From Gibbsiella quercinecans (GTDB lineage Bacteria; Pseudomonadota; Gammaproteobacteria; Enterobacterales; Enterobacteriaceae): DNA of 64,000 nucleotides. The notes under the pieces were generated by a model. The model was not told where the DNA came from. It was given only the letters and a program-made list of their open reading frames with translations, and did no database searches. The DNA lies in NCBI RefSeq assembly GCF_002291425.1, contig NZ_CP014136.1, positions 2,728,001 through 2,792,000 of the forward strand, in the 5' to 3' direction. The translations under genes were made by a program, and so were the position numbers. Shown in pieces: positions 54,330 through 62,474 of the stretch; position 1 is the stretch's first letter, and the number at the start of each line of letters is the position of its first letter.

Positions 54330-55025
54330 TCACACCGGCGGCAGATCGAACAGCAATATTTCGCTGTCTTGCGCGGCCTGGATGGTCAATGCCGTTTCAT
54401 CCCACACGGCGAATGCATCGCTGGCGCCTGCTGGGTGACCGTTAACCGTTACGCTGCCACGCACCACCTGGATCCAGATGCGCCGCCCGGCGGGGATCGG
54501 GTATGCCGACTGTTCACCGGCGTTCAGCGCCCAACGCCACAGCGTCATATCCTGAAAGACCTGCAGCGAACCGTCGCGCGCATCTGGCGATAGCACCAGT
54601 TGGCGCCCCTGCGGCGCGTCGAACATGCGCTGTTCATAGCGCGGCGGCAGGCCGGTCTGTGCCGGGATAATCCAGATCTGGTACAGGTGCAGCGGGCGAT
54701 CGCTATTGGCATTGTACTCCGAATGGCGCACCCCGGTGCCGGCGCTCATGATCTGGAACTCACCGGCGTTAATCTGCTCCTTGTTGCCCATGCTGTCCTG
54801 GTGTTCAACCGTGCCGCTCAACACGTAGGTCAGAATTTCCATATCCTTGTGCGGATGGGTGCCAAAGCCTTGCCCGCCGTCGATCACATCTTCATTAATC
54901 ACCCGCAGTGCGGAGAACCCCATGAAGTCTGGATCATAGTAGTTTGCAAACGAGAAGGTATGCCAGCTATCCAGCCAACCGTGATTGGCATGGCCGCGAT
55001 CTTGTGCCTTACGTAAATAAATCAT
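54330..55025 (-). CDS. yhhW: pirin-family quercetin 2,3-dioxygenase YhhW
   Basis: Bicupin metalloprotein with quercetinase activity shown for the E. coli enzyme; the true substrate is uncertain. It has 231 residues from the ATG at 55025, which lies eight bases after GAGGAG; a TTG two codons earlier is too close to that site. HGWLDSWHTFSFANYYDPDFMGFSALRVINED and the metal motif GTHPHKDMEILTYVLSGTVEHQD (two His, then His and Glu) are the pirin signature. It lies between gntR and ryhB, the E. coli order apart from a missing yhhX. Confidence 0.95.
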   Translation of the reverse strand: MIYLRKAQDRGHANHGWLDSWHTFSFANYYDPDFMGFSALRVINEDVIDGGQGFGTHPHKDMEILTYVLSGTVEHQDSMGNKEQINAGEFQIMSAGTGVRHSEYNANSDRPLHLYQIWIIPAQTGLPPRYEQRMFDAPQGRQLVLSPDARDGSLQVFQDMTLWRWALNAGEQSAYPIPAGRRIWIQVVRGSVTVNGHPAGASDAFAVWDETALTIQAAQDSEILLFDLPPV

Positions 55026-55174
55026 GTTCAACTCTCCTCAATGTTTTATTCAGTCTATGCCTGGCTGAAAAAGAAGAAAGCGTAAAAAACTCACCTCTCT
55101 GTTCAAGAAATTCGATGGAATAGCATGACCAGAAACAGGGGGTTTAACGAGAGGGGGAAGCGTCAACGCAAGGC

Positions 55175-55282
55175 AAAAAAAAAGCCAGCACCCGAGCTGG
55201 CTAAGTAAACACTGGAAGCAATGTGAGCAATGTCGTGCCTTCAAGTGATGGCAGCAAAATTTGATGACCATCCCGAGAACGC
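55175..55282 (-). ncRNA. ryhB: small RNA RyhB
   Basis: Fur-repressed, Hfq-dependent sRNA that silences iron-using genes when iron is scarce. The minus strand carries the invariant core GCACGACATTGCTCACATTG followed by CTTCCAG and ACTTAGCCAGC, as in E. coli. The 3' end is a terminator hairpin, GCCAGC / GCTGGC (55201-55184), with nine U residues to 55175. The 5' half differs from E. coli. From the promoter the transcript is estimated at about 108 nt, longer than the 90 nt of E. coli; the start is an estimate. The position beside yhhW matches E. coli. Confidence 0.93.
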
Positions 55283-55288
55283 ATGGCA

Positions 55289-55318
55289 ATAATAATCATT
55301 ATCATTCGCAGCTGTAAA
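55289..55318 (-). promoter_or_regulatory. ryhB promoter with Fur box
   Basis: On the minus strand TTTACA (55318-55313) and TATTAT (55294-55289) are 18 bp apart. The interval includes AATGATAATGATTATTATT, a good match to the Fur consensus GATAATGATAATCATTATC and overlapping the -10 element. Repression by Fe-Fur is therefore expected. Confidence 0.87.
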
Positions 55319-55439
55319 GTGTTTTTTTGCCTAATGCGAAATAATCTCGTTTAGCGGGAATACGCTGATAATTCCAGCGGTTATTCTTTGTATCATGCAG
55401 ATTGCCGCCTGGGCCGGAACAAATAACGTCGGCTGAGCA

Positions 55440-55462
55440 AACGGCCCCACACCGGGGCCGTT
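55440..55462 (-). terminator. fetAB terminator hairpin
   Basis: AACGGCCCC-ACACC-GGGGCCGTT is a perfect 9-bp stem starting 10 bases past the fetB stop. It has only a short T stretch on the minus strand. It separates fetAB from the ryhB promoter. Confidence 0.55.
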
Positions 55463-55472
55463 ACGGAGGGGA

Positions 55473-56246
55473 TTACTTCAGTAGGCTGACAATCAGTTGT
55501 TCACGGCGGTTGTAAAACTTGCGATAGGCGAGGTAGCTGGCAATGATGGTCGACAGGCTGGCGGTGGCCAACAGCATAAATGTCACCATAATCTGATACT
55601 TGATCGCTTTCACCGGATCGATGCCGGCAAATATCAGGCCGGACATCATCCCTGGCAGGCTAACCAAACCAACGGTTTTTGCCGCATCCACGGTGGGGAT
55701 CAGCGAGGCGCGAATGCTGTCGCGGATCAAGGCGGCGGAAGCAAACTTCGGCGAAGCCCCCAAGCTGAGCATTTCCTGAATTTTCTGCTGTTCGTCTTTA
55801 AAGCGTTGCCCCAGGTTGTTGTAGCACAGGCCAACGGCGATCATCGCGTTGCCCGCGATCATGCCGGAGATCGGGATCACCTGCATGGGGGTGAACACAA
55901 TTGAGCGGGTCAGCACCAGCACGGCCAGCGTCAGCACCGCCCCGGTGGTAATCGCCACCAGGGAGATGAAAAAGGCACGGTCGATATATTTGCTGCGCTT
56001 TTGCGCGTTATAAGCGGCGTTGAAGCAGATGAACAGCACCATCAGCACGGTCAGCAGGCTGTTGTTCAGATCGAATATGTATTTCAGCACATAGCCGACA
56101 ATCACCAGTTGCACGACCGCCCGGCAAATGCTCCAGATGATGTCTTTTTCCAGCCCCAGCTTTTCTTTGTGGCTAATCAGAATGGCGATTAGCACCAGAA
56201 GCATCGACAGGCCCAGTGATTCATTGGTGATGTTATGTTGGTTCAT
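55473..56246 (-). CDS. fetB: iron export ABC transporter permease FetB
   Basis: Membrane subunit of the FetAB exporter, which lowers cellular iron and protects from peroxide in E. coli. It has 257 residues from 56246 (GGAGGAG upstream), with about seven hydrophobic spans. Matches are MNQHNITNESLGLSMLLVLIAILIS, SICRAVVQLVIVGYVLKYIF, VLFICFNAAYNAQKRSKYIDRAF, PISGMIAGNAMIAVGLCYNNLGQR and VGLVSLPGMMSGLIFAGIDPVKAIKYQ. It overlaps the end of fetA by 14 bp. Confidence 0.95.
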   Translation of the reverse strand: MNQHNITNESLGLSMLLVLIAILISHKEKLGLEKDIIWSICRAVVQLVIVGYVLKYIFDLNNSLLTVLMVLFICFNAAYNAQKRSKYIDRAFFISLVAITTGAVLTLAVLVLTRSIVFTPMQVIPISGMIAGNAMIAVGLCYNNLGQRFKDEQQKIQEMLSLGASPKFASAALIRDSIRASLIPTVDAAKTVGLVSLPGMMSGLIFAGIDPVKAIKYQIMVTFMLLATASLSTIIASYLAYRKFYNRREQLIVSLLK

Positions 56247-56913
56247 TGTTTTTCTCCTCCTGCTTTGCCCGTGCATTGGCGCTCAGTGTGATCACGTCGT
56301 CCGCGTGGCCGATCTCGTTGGTATCGTGCGTCACCCACAGCACCGCCATTTTCTGCTGTTTGACGTATTGCTGAATCAGCGCATTCACCCTGGCCTTGTT
56401 TTCTTCATCCAGCGCACTGGTGATTTCATCCAGCAGCAGGAGCTTGGGTAAAAACTGCAGATTACGGATCAGGGAAACCCGCTGTTTCTCCCCGCCGGAA
56501 AGCTCATTAATGCTTTTTTTCAACATGTCGGGCGCTAATGAAAAACGCTGCAGATCCTGCGCCAGCTTTTGCTCGTCCGGCTTTACCTTGCGGATTTGAT
56601 AGGGCAACGCCAGGTTGTCATAAACGGTGTCGCCAAACAGCGCCGGCGTTTGGAAACAATAAGAAACCTGCTTGCGATATTCCTCTGGCGGGATGTCATC
56701 AATATTTTTGCCCGCAAAGAGAATTCGCCCGCGCGTGGGGCTGATCAAAGAAGAGATTATTTTCAGCAGGGTACTTTTCCCGCATCCGGAAGGGCCGGTG
56801 ATCAACTTAAATTCACCGGGCTGCAGGCGGAAAGAAACGGAGTCGAGAATAACCGTGTCATCTATTTGATAATGAATATCATCTAATTCCAATATACTAC
56901 TGCTTTCCTTCAT
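56233..56913 (-). CDS. fetA: iron export ABC transporter ATP-binding protein FetA
   Basis: ATPase subunit of FetAB. It has 226 residues from 56913, close to the 225 of E. coli; the frame is open upstream to 57030 but without homology. Walker A is GPSGCGKST, the Q loop region VSYCFQTPALFGDTVYDNLALP, the signature LSGGEKQR, Walker B LLLLDEITSALDE, and the switch His is in VLWVTHDTNEIGHADDV. fetB is translated from within its 3' end. The pair lies beside ryhB rather than at the ybbLM position of E. coli. Confidence 0.95.
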   Translation of the reverse strand: MKESSSILELDDIHYQIDDTVILDSVSFRLQPGEFKLITGPSGCGKSTLLKIISSLISPTRGRILFAGKNIDDIPPEEYRKQVSYCFQTPALFGDTVYDNLALPYQIRKVKPDEQKLAQDLQRFSLAPDMLKKSINELSGGEKQRVSLIRNLQFLPKLLLLDEITSALDEENKARVNALIQQYVKQQKMAVLWVTHDTNEIGHADDVITLSANARAKQEEKNNEPT

Positions 56914-57093
56914 TATGACTCCGGTTGCTTTTTTTAAAAATACTGGCGATTCGCGCCATGGCGCCTGCAACCCGGCATTATCATCAGGGATGTGGGCAAA
57001 TAAGGCGCTTGTTAGCGAAAGGGGCCGCAAAATAACCGCCAGCGGAACGCCGCCTAGTATAGGGCTTGCAGAAACGGGCAGGCAACGCTCGTA

Positions 57094-57351
57094 TTATTTT
57101 TGCAGGCGCACACTCTGGTTTTTGGCCGGATTTTGTTCCCCCACCACCAGCCAGACCCGGTATTCGTCGATTCCAACGGGGCGATTGATCAACCCGTTAC
57201 GTCTGCCGTTGGCGTCAATCACCGTTTTTGCCGTTGGCTGGCGGTTGAAACGGGCAACATTTGGGCAAAGTAAAGAGCAATAGCGGCAGGATGGGAAATG
57301 GTGAGGATGGACAATAATCGGTTGAGCGATTTTAAACAGGCACCCGCATAT
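57094..57351 (-). other. start-less open frame in the fetA upstream gap, possible remnant
   Basis: The 498-bp gap between fetA and the PTS EIIB gene has no complete gene. One minus-strand frame is open for 86 codons from a TAG at 57354-57352 to TAA at 57096-57094, ending QSVRLQK. It has a coding-like composition (...TVIDANGRRNG..., VGIDEYRVWLVVGEQ) but no ATG and no ribosome binding site. It could be a gene remnant or chance. The fetA promoter should also lie in this gap. Confidence 0.2.
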
Positions 57352-57411
57352 CTAAGAAAAAAGATTCTTATCATAAAGGGTAAGCAGAGGCATTGAAGAA
57401 ACCATTACGGG

Positions 57412-57798
57412 CTACAAATCGATAACCTTACCTCGCGGCTGATGAATGATCTTCTTGATACTCACGATCAGTTCGGAAGGCCTGAGCAACAATGAACTAA
57501 TCCTGACATTAATAATCCGGCAGCCATCAAAGCGCGATGGCTCATCGATCGTGATGTCGGAGGCGATGATCGCCAAATCCGCCAGATTGACGTCTGCCGC
57601 GGTGACCTTGTTTTTTATTCCCAATACCCCCTGGGTTTCGATCTTGATCGCCAGATTATTGTCTTTCGCCAATCTTTCCAGCTGTTCAGCGGCCATATAG
57701 GTGTGAGCGACGCCTGTCGCACATGCCGTAACGGCAACAATGCTTAGCTTTTTATCACCGCTGGCGTGAAGTGCCTCTTCTTTGATTATCTGCGTCAT
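57412..57798 (-). CDS. PTS fructose-type EIIB component (FrwD-like)
   Basis: 128 residues of the fructose-family EIIB. The phospho-cysteine is C26 in [54 protein letters not shown] is the typical continuation. It carries an N-terminal extension of about 16 residues and a C-terminal extension relative to the second EIIB at 59765. Its start overlaps the AraC-type gene by 4 bp. The E. coli frwD gene likewise lies next to the AraC-type yijO, but orthology is not proven. Confidence 0.88.
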   Translation of the reverse strand: MTQIIKEEALHASGDKKLSIVAVTACATGVAHTYMAAEQLERLAKDNNLAIKIETQGVLGIKNKVTAADVNLADLAIIASDITIDEPSRFDGCRIINVRISSLLLRPSELIVSIKKIIHQPRGKVIDL

Positions 57799-58652
57799 AA
57801 TAAACTTATACCTTTGTTTCTTCGCCTGTATTCAAGAGGAGTACAATCATTAATCTCCCGGAAAACTTTGCAAAAATAGTTTGTATCCGTGAACCCACAG
57901 CGTTCAGAAACTTCATTAATCTTCAGCGCAGTGTTCGTCAGCAGCACCCGTGAACGTGATATCCGGGTTGATTTTAGATATTCATTGAACTTAACGTCTG
58001 AGTCTTTTGAAAATAAACGCGAAAGATATCCTGGTGATATATTAAATACATCGGCAACGCTCTCCCGGCTGATCTCATGATGATAATTATTATCAATAAA
58101 CCGTTTAATTTCGTCGATAAGTGAAATCGGCTCCTTCCGTTCTTTCATGCCTTCAGCCAGTTGATAGGAAATATCACTGATTAAGGCATAAATAATGTGT
58201 GCAAAAGTTTCGCTGGTTTTATCTTGCGCCCACGCCATCGATTCAGCCAGCTCAAGTAACCTGTCCCGCACGGTGCTGCTGGTGTTCTGCAGGTTAAATT
58301 TCTCGACTTCTTTAAACTGAGCGCCATCCCAATTGATAATGCTGAACCCGATATCCTGTTTCCAAAATACGACGGACAGGGAAATGACAGGCGCAGACCA
58401 TTGCGGAAAATTCCAGCCGTTTGCCGGTATATAGGTAATCGAACCCACGGGACGATCGTACTTCACGATCTTGTCCTCACCTTTTGGCAGCAGCATGTTC
58501 AATACGCCTTTAACCGTCAGTTCAATTCTGGGGACGTGCAGGCGATAGGCCATGGTCGGCGCCTGGGCGCTGCCGTTGGCCACCAATACTGAATCCGCAC
58601 CAGAACAAAGATTGCTAAACTCACTCAAAATCGACTGTATGAATACACTCAT
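57795..58652 (-). CDS. AraC-family transcriptional regulator
   Basis: 285 residues. The C-terminal ~100 residues hold two HTHs: VADVFNISPGYLSRLFSKDSDVKFNEYLKSTRI and INEVSERCGFTDTNYFCKVFREINDCTPLEYRRR, the AraC signature. The N-terminal 180 residues resemble a cupin-like sensor (LPKGEDKIVKYDRPVGSITYIPANG). It is similar in layout to E. coli YijO of the frw locus. Its base composition is more AT-rich than the flanking core genes, suggesting acquisition. It probably controls this PTS cluster. Confidence 0.88.
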   Translation of the reverse strand: MSVFIQSILSEFSNLCSGADSVLVANGSAQAPTMAYRLHVPRIELTVKGVLNMLLPKGEDKIVKYDRPVGSITYIPANGWNFPQWSAPVISLSVVFWKQDIGFSIINWDGAQFKEVEKFNLQNTSSTVRDRLLELAESMAWAQDKTSETFAHIIYALISDISYQLAEGMKERKEPISLIDEIKRFIDNNYHHEISRESVADVFNISPGYLSRLFSKDSDVKFNEYLKSTRISRSRVLLTNTALKINEVSERCGFTDTNYFCKVFREINDCTPLEYRRRNKGISLL

Positions 58653-58743
58653 AAAACGCCTGCAGCCTGATCATGGAAGGACAGGGCGCAACAGCGCTGG
58701 ATAGCTCGCCCACTATCGGCGGCCAGGTTTCCTGCCCGCGACT

Positions 58744-59694
58744 TCAGAGATACTGGCTTAGCAATGCTTCGAGATTGTTTTGATCAATCGCGAACAGACG
58801 GATCCCTTCAGACAGTTTATCCACGGCCATCGCATCCTGGTTATGAGACCAATAAAACTCAGGTTCGCTCATTACCTGTGGTTTGGTCTGTACCGTACCA
58901 TCATAGCTGAGCTGATGGGGGAGATCGCCATCGGTATTTTTCAATTTATCAAGCAGCTGTGGTGCAACAGTCAGGCGATCGCAACCGTTCAGAGCAAGCA
59001 CCTGTTCGGGGCTACGGAAACTGGCCCCCATCACAATGGTTTGGTAACCATGCATCTTGTAAAAGTGGTAAATTTTCCTGACCGATTCCACGCCGGGATC
59101 ATGCTCAACGGTGTAAACGGCGCCCGGGTTTTTGGCTTTATACCAATCGGAAATACGGCCGACGAAGGGGGAAATCAGAAATACGCCGGCATCCGCGCAT
59201 GCTCGCGCCTGTGCAAAGGAAAACAACAGCGTCAGATTGCATTTGATGCCTTCTTGTTCAAGCGTTTCTGCCGCCCGGATGCCTTGCCAGGTTGCAGCCA
59301 GCTTAATCAGGACGCGCTCTTTGCCCACCCCCTTTTCCTCATAGCGGGCAATCAGCTCGCGCGCCTTGGCGATACTGGCTGCGGTATCAAACGACAGGCG
59401 GGCATCTACTTCCGTTGAAATACGCCCCGGGATGCTTTGCAGGATCAGTGTGCCGATACTCACCGCAAGGTAATCCGCAATATCACCGAGCAGTTTATCT
59501 TCATTCTTTTGCCGTGATTTAACGGAAACCACGGCATCACGAACCAATTTTTGGTATTGCGGAAGCTGTGCCGCCTTATAAATAAGCGAAGGGTTGGTGG
59601 TAGCATCCTGCGGTTGATACGCAATAATACTGTCAATATCACCGCTGTCAGCGACAATAATTGTCCGCTGCTTTAATTGTTCAAGCTGATTCAT
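58744..59694 (-). CDS. transaldolase (TalA/TalB type)
   Basis: Transfers dihydroxyacetone units between sedoheptulose-7-phosphate and glyceraldehyde-3-phosphate. It has 316 residues from 59694, the TalA length. The Schiff-base lysine is K131 in [70 protein letters not shown] and [21 protein letters not shown] are canonical, so this is a full-size transaldolase and not an FSA/TalC enzyme. The preferred start has AGG upstream. It lies inside a PTS operon, probably an additional, pathway-dedicated copy. Confidence 0.94.
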   Translation of the reverse strand: MNQLEQLKQRTIIVADSGDIDSIIAYQPQDATTNPSLIYKAAQLPQYQKLVRDAVVSVKSRQKNEDKLLGDIADYLAVSIGTLILQSIPGRISTEVDARLSFDTAASIAKARELIARYEEKGVGKERVLIKLAATWQGIRAAETLEQEGIKCNLTLLFSFAQARACADAGVFLISPFVGRISDWYKAKNPGAVYTVEHDPGVESVRKIYHFYKMHGYQTIVMGASFRSPEQVLALNGCDRLTVAPQLLDKLKNTDGDLPHQLSYDGTVQTKPQVMSEPEFYWSHNQDAMAVDKLSEGIRLFAIDQNNLEALLSQYL

Positions 59695-59764
59695 TATAGA
59701 AACCTGTTCGTCGTCGATCATTATTAAAAGAACAAGGAGGGGCCCACCCCTTGCCGTTAATACA

Positions 59765-60085
59765 TCAATTCACACCGAGATTTTCTGCAATTTTCTGCAT
59801 GATCTTATCGCCATGCCGGACGGCGGTATTGGCGCCGACACGAACTATTTTCTTACCGGAAAACCTGCCTTCATTTTTAATGGTGACATCGTTCGTTAAT
59901 ATGACTATATCAGCCCTATTAATATCGGAAGGCGTTAGCTCATTTTCAATACCCGTGGCGCCTTGCGTCTCTACTTTAATTTCCCAGCCTTTCTTCTGGG
60001 CGGCAATAAGTAAAGATTCAGCGGCCATGTAGGTATGTGCGACGCCCGTCGGGCAGGCAGTCACTGCAACCAGAATAGTCATCAT
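59765..60085 (-). CDS. PTS fructose-type EIIB component (FrwB-like)
   Basis: 106 residues: the minimal fructose-family EIIB. The phospho-cysteine is C11 in [50 protein letters not shown] follows. It closely parallels the other EIIB of the cluster in motif spacing. A second ATG lies one codon downstream, and AGG precedes the first. It is positioned between the GatZ-like and transaldolase genes. Confidence 0.92.
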   Translation of the reverse strand: MMTILVAVTACPTGVAHTYMAAESLLIAAQKKGWEIKVETQGATGIENELTPSDINRADIVILTNDVTIKNEGRFSGKKIVRVGANTAVRHGDKIMQKIAENLGVN

Positions 60086-60102
60086 GTTTACCTTTTTGCT
60101 TG

Positions 60103-61356
60103 TTACTGTGCTGCGGCAACGCGGGCGGTCAGGCCTGGCATATTAAAGCATTCGGCTTCGTTCTGAATCATGTCCTTAATTTTATTCACCACATAGCGTT
60201 CGGGCTCAATGCCGAATGATTTCAGATTAGCAAACATTTTTTGCATTTCACGCACGACGTTGGGCTTCTCATAATTATAGTGGCCGCTAAGCTCCAGAAT
60301 TTCTTTCAGCAAATCCGGCTCGCTGAAAATTTGCTCCTCGGTTTTATTTTTATGTTCATCCGTCATCCATTTCTCCCATTTATGGCTTAGCACGCATTCA
60401 CGGGTTAAGACACTTTTCAATTCGGAGGCGGATGGAATAAACCCTTTCGCGGCAAGATCCTGCTCAACCGCGGCAAGTTTGAGGTAAGCGCGGGTTTCGA
60501 TCGTGCCGTAAGCGGGGGCAACGTTCATCGCGGTGATCCCCAGTCCCGGGTGCTTGAGCAGAATGTCATCGGGCAGATAATCGCCGTTATGCTCTTTCAA
60601 CCCGACGCCATAGCGCGTGCTGATCGCGGAGAGCTCGGCGGATTGTTTATCGTTGAAATGGCCGACGTTTTTGGTCAAACGGGTTAATGTCCCCGTTTGC
60701 CCGACGATAAACAACGGCTGCGGCAGGCCTTCAGCGGTGAGGCGTTTATTAAGCTCAACGATAAAATCTTCATAGGCGCTGATATCGGTCAGGCCGCCGT
60801 TGGTTTCTTCCGTTCCCACTTCATAGAAGAATTCTTTAAGGTTATTTTCCTCACGATATTCTTCACAGAAGCGAATCAACTCTACCGTCCGGCTCAGCAC
60901 CAGCTCGATATCAATCACTTTGCCGACGACATACGGGTCTTTGGTCGGATCGATATGCAGCAGATCGAAACCGGCATCCATATCTATTTTGTAAGAACGG
61001 CGCGCCAGTGCCATTGCTTCGGCTTCCGGGATATGGTCTTTACGTTCCTTGTCGCGCTGCCACGGGCCACCGTGGTCGCGGCACAGGAAATAATCGCCGT
61101 CAAAGCCCACTTTCTCCGCCATGGTTTTTAAATCCGCCGCAAAGCGGAATTGATCCCAGTTATTCACATAGCCGGCGCCGAATTCATCTGCGTCGACCTG
61201 ATTGCGGCTGGCGATAAACATCAGCGGCAAATCTTTTTCTTTGCCGAGCTCAAAGCAGGCTTGAATCAGCGCCGGCGACATCGGGCCGATGCCCAGCATC
61301 GTAGACTTACCGCCTTTAACGATATAATCGACATATTGTTTCAACGTGTTTTTCAT
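60103..61356 (-). CDS. GatZ/KbaZ-like tagatose-bisphosphate aldolase non-catalytic subunit
   Basis: 417 residues from 61356 (GGAG upstream). It matches the family of large subunits that stabilise class II tagatose-1,6-bisphosphate aldolases: TMLGIGPMSPALIQACFELG, PLMFIASRNQVDADEFGAGYVNNWDQF, CRDHGGPWQRD, FDLLHIDPTKDP and FYEVGTEETNGGLTD. Its catalytic partner (GatY/KbaY) is not in the window and may lie upstream. Alternatively it acts alone on a related substrate, as proposed for some orphan members. Confidence 0.88.
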   Translation of the reverse strand: MKNTLKQYVDYIVKGGKSTMLGIGPMSPALIQACFELGKEKDLPLMFIASRNQVDADEFGAGYVNNWDQFRFAADLKTMAEKVGFDGDYFLCRDHGGPWQRDKERKDHIPEAEAMALARRSYKIDMDAGFDLLHIDPTKDPYVVGKVIDIELVLSRTVELIRFCEEYREENNLKEFFYEVGTEETNGGLTDISAYEDFIVELNKRLTAEGLPQPLFIVGQTGTLTRLTKNVGHFNDKQSAELSAISTRYGVGLKEHNGDYLPDDILLKHPGLGITAMNVAPAYGTIETRAYLKLAAVEQDLAAKGFIPSASELKSVLTRECVLSHKWEKWMTDEHKNKTEEQIFSEPDLLKEILELSGHYNYEKPNVVREMQKMFANLKSFGIEPERYVVNKIKDMIQNEAECFNMPGLTARVAAAQ

Positions 61357-61372
61357 AATAACTCCTGCTTTT

Positions 61373-62434
61373 TCAGTCAAAAGAAATATCCAGGCCATCA
61401 TCGTCTTTCTTCTCTGATGCCTTGGGTTTCATTACGGTTTTTAGAACCTTCACGGCGACGGCCGTGGTTAATGCGCCGGCAATAATGGCAATGACGTAGC
61501 CAACCGGGTTGCCGATAACCGGCAGGACAATCAGCCCACCCCACGGAGCGGCATTGGTGGAGCCAAACCAGAGCGAAATAATCGAAGCCACCGCGCCGCC
61601 AATCATATTGGCTGGAATCACCCGCATCGGATCGGCCGCGGCGAAAGGTATCGCGCCTTCGCTGATGCCAATGCAGCCCATGATCAGCGCCGGTTTGCCG
61701 GCTTCACGCTCTTCATCATTGAAAATGCCTTTGAACAAGAAGGTTGCCAGCGCCATGCCCAACGGCGGGGTACATACCGGCGCGGCGACGGCCGCCATCA
61801 GCTGTGGGTTGGTGGTGATCAGCGCGACGGCAAAGAAGAACGCCGTCTTGTTCATCGGGCCGCCCATATCGAAGGTGATCATGCAACCGAGGATGGCGCC
61901 GAGAATAACGAATGAGGCACCTTGCATGCCGGATAACCAGACGCTTAACCATTTCATCAGCCAGGCGACGGGATCGCCCACGATGTAATAGATAGCCAGC
62001 CCGGTCAGGAAAGTACCGACCAACGGAATAATGAAAATCGGCAGAATCAGGCGCAGAAAATCGGGCACTTTCAGCTTGGCGATGCATTGCAACAGCGCAT
62101 AGACCACCAGGCCGGCAATAATACCGGCGAGCATCCCGCCCAGAAAACCAGCCCCCATCTGGTTCGCCAGTAAACCGCCGATCGCGCCGGGCGCAATCCC
62201 CGGTTTTTCAACCATGGAATAGGCGATAAAACCGGCCAGAATAGGGATGAACAACGTCAGGCCGGCGATGCCGATTTCTGACATTGCTTTTAAAAAACCA
62301 TGATCGGGTACCGCTGCCTTGCCGCTGAACATGACTGCCAATGCCAGAAGAACACCACCGGCGACGACAAAAGGAATCATGTACGACACGCCCGTCATGA
62401 AATGTCTTTTAGTATTTTTTAAAAGTTTAAACAT
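61373..62434 (-). CDS. PTS fructose-type EIIC component (FrwC-like)
   Basis: Membrane permease of a fructose-family PTS, 353 residues with about nine spans. HFMTGVSYMIPFVVAGGVLLALAVM is the family opening. EKPGIAPGAIGGLLANQMGAGFLGGMLAGIIAG, TFDMGGPMNKTAFFFAVAL and GISEGAIPFAAADPMRVIPANMIGGA are the conserved substrate-site motifs. It is a stand-alone C domain, its B domains being separate genes nearby. The Shine-Dalgarno is GAGG. Confidence 0.93.
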   Translation of the reverse strand: MFKLLKNTKRHFMTGVSYMIPFVVAGGVLLALAVMFSGKAAVPDHGFLKAMSEIGIAGLTLFIPILAGFIAYSMVEKPGIAPGAIGGLLANQMGAGFLGGMLAGIIAGLVVYALLQCIAKLKVPDFLRLILPIFIIPLVGTFLTGLAIYYIVGDPVAWLMKWLSVWLSGMQGASFVILGAILGCMITFDMGGPMNKTAFFFAVALITTNPQLMAAVAAPVCTPPLGMALATFLFKGIFNDEEREAGKPALIMGCIGISEGAIPFAAADPMRVIPANMIGGAVASIISLWFGSTNAAPWGGLIVLPVIGNPVGYVIAIIAGALTTAVAVKVLKTVMKPKASEKKDDDGLDISFD

Positions 62435-62474
62435 ATAAACCTCGACTTTTTAAAATGAGGTAACTTTTTTATAT

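Noticed and set aside
55050-55289. 79-codon frame covering the ryhB region
   Set aside because: Its sequence is the RyhB RNA read as protein; no start context and no homology.
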